Below are positions 63,301 to 64,000 of a stretch of DNA of 64,000 bases, in pieces (positions within the stretch are counted from its first letter, which is position 1; the number at the start of each line of letters is the position of its first letter). Both the position numbers and the translations under genes were made by a program. The stretch is taken from NCBI GenBank assembly GCA_023423655.1, contig JAFAFE010000007.1, forward strand, positions 246,459 through 310,458, read 5' to 3'. The notes below the pieces were generated by a model, which saw only the letters and a list, made by a program, of their open reading frames with translations, was not told where the DNA came from and ran no database searches. Source of the DNA: Pseudomonadota bacterium. GTDB lineage: Bacteria > Pseudomonadota > Alphaproteobacteria > Sphingomonadales > Sphingomonadaceae.

Positions 63301-63791
63301 CCGCCAAAGCAGAAGGCGCGGGTCAAGCCGCGCCGCAAGAAGGCTTCTCCCCGCAAATCACGGTCGATGCGCCGATCCTCATTCCCGAAGATTATGTCCC
63401 CGATTTGAGCCTGCGCATGGGGCTATACCGCCGCGTCAACGAGATTGAGGACCGTCAGGGGTTGGAAGCCTTTGCCGCCGAACTGATCGACCGTTTCGGC
63501 GCGCTGCCGGAAGCCACCGAAAACCTCGTCACGCTCATGGAAATCAAGCAAAATGCGGTGAAGGCCTGCATTTCCAAACTGGATGTCGGCCCCAAAGGCG
63601 CGCTGGTGAGCTTCTTCAAGGATGAATTTCCCAATGTGCAAGGCCTCCTCGCTTATGTCGCGCGGCTGGAAGGCACCGCGAAACTGCGCCCCGATATGAA
63701 GCTCCAAATCACCCGGCCTTGGCCAAGTGCCAAGCACCGGCTGAACGGCGCGCTGCAATTGTCGAAGGGACTGGCGAAAACGGCGGGGTGA
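60315..63791 (+). CDS. mfd: Transcription-repair coupling factor
   Basis: Mfd removes RNA polymerase stalled at DNA damage and recruits UvrA. The 1158-residue product has the UvrB-homology N-terminal part, the RNA-polymerase-binding domain (LVVHQDHGIGRYEGL), the RecG-like translocase core with Walker A GDVGFGKTEVA and the DEEQRFG box, and the TRG region (ASHDLDIRGAGNLVGDEQSGH). No truncation or frameshift is seen. It starts 25 bases after the palindromic repeat. Confidence 0.97.
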   Translation: MTDLNRILISAEPLTLSSVPPGFLPWLMADLARAAGGAEAARAVYIASDENAMQAVAEAAQYFAPELLVHRFPAWDCLPYDRSSPSLRASSERLATLVALQAKPKGPELLVTTINAITQRTLTPFRTRQTSVRLAKGERIDRDRLTRILQDNGYVRTDTVADKGEYAVRGSLVDLFPSGEEEALRLDFFGDEIDSIRRFNPQDQRTTGRIDQFLLLPAAETLLDEDSIKRFRSRYREMFGATATGDPLYQAVSDGRRLAGMDHWLPLFEEKLGTLFDYLGDGTLFVRDHGVNAASDARFDAIADYYQNRMAARTADPGSYRPLAPSALYLSADDWKARVADMPVHLATPFAEPDSARVIDFGVHGARDFAPERANNQNVYDAVSAHIQGQQHLGRKCVIASYSTGSRERLRGLLAEHGQSNSALVDNWQQALGEAAKGSTVSLIVLPLDHGFSSANVSLLTEQDMLGDRLVRRQKRKKSADAFLSELATLSPGDLVVHQDHGIGRYEGLISIPVGQSPHDCVWLTYAGGDKLFVPVENLDVLSRYGSDADGVMLDRLGGEAWQRRKARMKERIREIAGELMATAAARALRQGEIAQPDPAFPEFVNRFPYQETDDQERAIGEVLDDLGAGRPMDRLVCGDVGFGKTEVALRAAFVAAMAGMQVAIVCPTTLLARQHYNNFAERFKGFPVNIGRLSRLVPAREAKETREALTNGQMDIVIGTHALLAKSVEFKRLGLVIVDEEQRFGVTHKEKLKQLKNDVHVLTLTATPIPRTLQMAMSGLRELSVIQTPPVDRLAVRTYVLPWDPIVIREALLREHYRGGQSYFVTPRIADLPDIEKFLREEVPEVRYVVAHGQMAASEVEERMSAFYDRQYEVLVSTTIIESGIDIPSANTMIINRADRFGLAQLYQLRGRVGRSKTRAYAYLTTAPNRLMTDTAEKRLKILGDLDSLGAGFQLASHDLDIRGAGNLVGDEQSGHIREVGFELYQSLLEDAILAAKAEGAGQAAPQEGFSPQITVDAPILIPEDYVPDLSLRMGLYRRVNEIEDRQGLEAFAAELIDRFGALPEATENLVTLMEIKQNAVKACISKLDVGPKGALVSFFKDEFPNVQGLLAYVARLEGTAKLRPDMKLQITRPWPSAKHRLNGALQLSKGLAKTAG

Positions 63792-63850
63792 TGGCCCCGA
63801 CTTGTCTGCCTACAAGCTCCTTTCTAAGCTAGTCTCGGGCCTCATATGTT

Positions 63851-64000
63851 ATGATCCTCCCCGAGCTTGTCTCGGGGAGGTGGCGCGCGCGAAGCGCGTG
63901 ACGGAGGGGTTATGCGCGCCAGCGGCGCGCGCGATTGCATAAGCAATCGCTTTTACCCCTCCACCATCCGGCTACGCCGGACGGTCCCCCTCCCCGAGCA
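63851..64000. repeat. Palindromic repeat element after mfd (cut by the window edge)
   Basis: GATCCTCCCCGAGCTTGTCTCGGGGAGG opens an element of the same style as that at 60152, with GTGACGGAGGGG and ACCCCTCCACC in the middle and CCCCCTCCCCGAG at the window end. No gene is visible in 63792-64000. Confidence 0.8.

Noticed and set aside
1..64000. tRNA or rRNA genes
   Set aside because: No cloverleaf-like or rRNA-like sequence was seen by eye; short tRNAs could still escape notice without a covariance search.

Overview
The window looks like a core-genome segment of an alphaproteobacterium, most likely a sphingomonad (order Sphingomonadales). This rests on the moderately high GC content, an alphaproteobacterial SOS box (GTTC-N7-GTTC) before lexA, TrmFO, a lipoyl-bearing PdhB, DUF4170, single-domain receiver and phage-holin-like stress genes, and several copies of short CCCCTCCCGC/GCGGGAGGGG palindromes. 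No rRNA, tRNA, CRISPR array, transposase or prophage is visible.

Layout. 1-3.2 kb: trpA-accD-folC (tryptophan, fatty acid and folate synthesis) behind the tail of an unknown membrane protein. 3.2-6.3 kb, minus strand: a TPR protein, an AmpG-like permease and a single-domain response regulator. 6.5-9.0 kb: rluB-like, rsmD, lexA. 9.1-14.2 kb: comEC (minus), gltX, gltA. 14.3-17.2 kb, minus: a histidine-kinase-like protein lacking the phosphoacceptor histidine and a degenerate nucleotidyltransferase/membrane fusion. 17.4-21.2 kb: yaaA, gyrA. 21.2-25.2 kb: DUF488, YhhN-type lysoplasmalogenase, trmFO, an EF-hand protein, a squalene-synthase-like protein. 25.3-28.4 kb: three overlapping TadG/TadE genes. 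28.5-33.0 kb, minus: pdhB, pdhA, an FtsB-like protein, eno. 33.3-35.5 kb: an envelope/stress cluster resembling E. coli yqjDEK, starting with a histone H1-like/YqjD fusion. 36-43.2 kb: DUF4170, then on the minus strand carA, three small coupled genes, carB, greA and a rhomboid protease. 43.3-48.5 kb: yqeY, a DUF559 gene, dnaG, rpoD. 49-52.6 kb: a conserved hypothetical, a MoxR ATPase, a GST and a CoxE-like VWA protein. 52.8-64 kb: a small secreted protein, an extradiol dioxygenase, NamZ with a DOMON-like partner, tyrS, PilZ, recG, sdhE and mfd.

Most genes are housekeeping. The unusual parts are: (i) a doublet of palindromic repeats inserted in frame in carA, with a second doublet forming the tail of a DUF559 protein; (ii) three translationally coupled small envelope or hypothetical genes between carA and carB, two of which share a domain; (iii) the H1-like/membrane-anchor fusion heading a yqjDEK-like cluster with a candidate EcfG-type promoter and a 12-nt iteron-like array upstream; (iv) the kinase-like protein with no phosphorylatable histidine; (v) the degenerate nucleotidyltransferase/membrane fusion. 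I saw no clear new defence or mobile system; the best candidates for undescribed biology are (ii)-(v).
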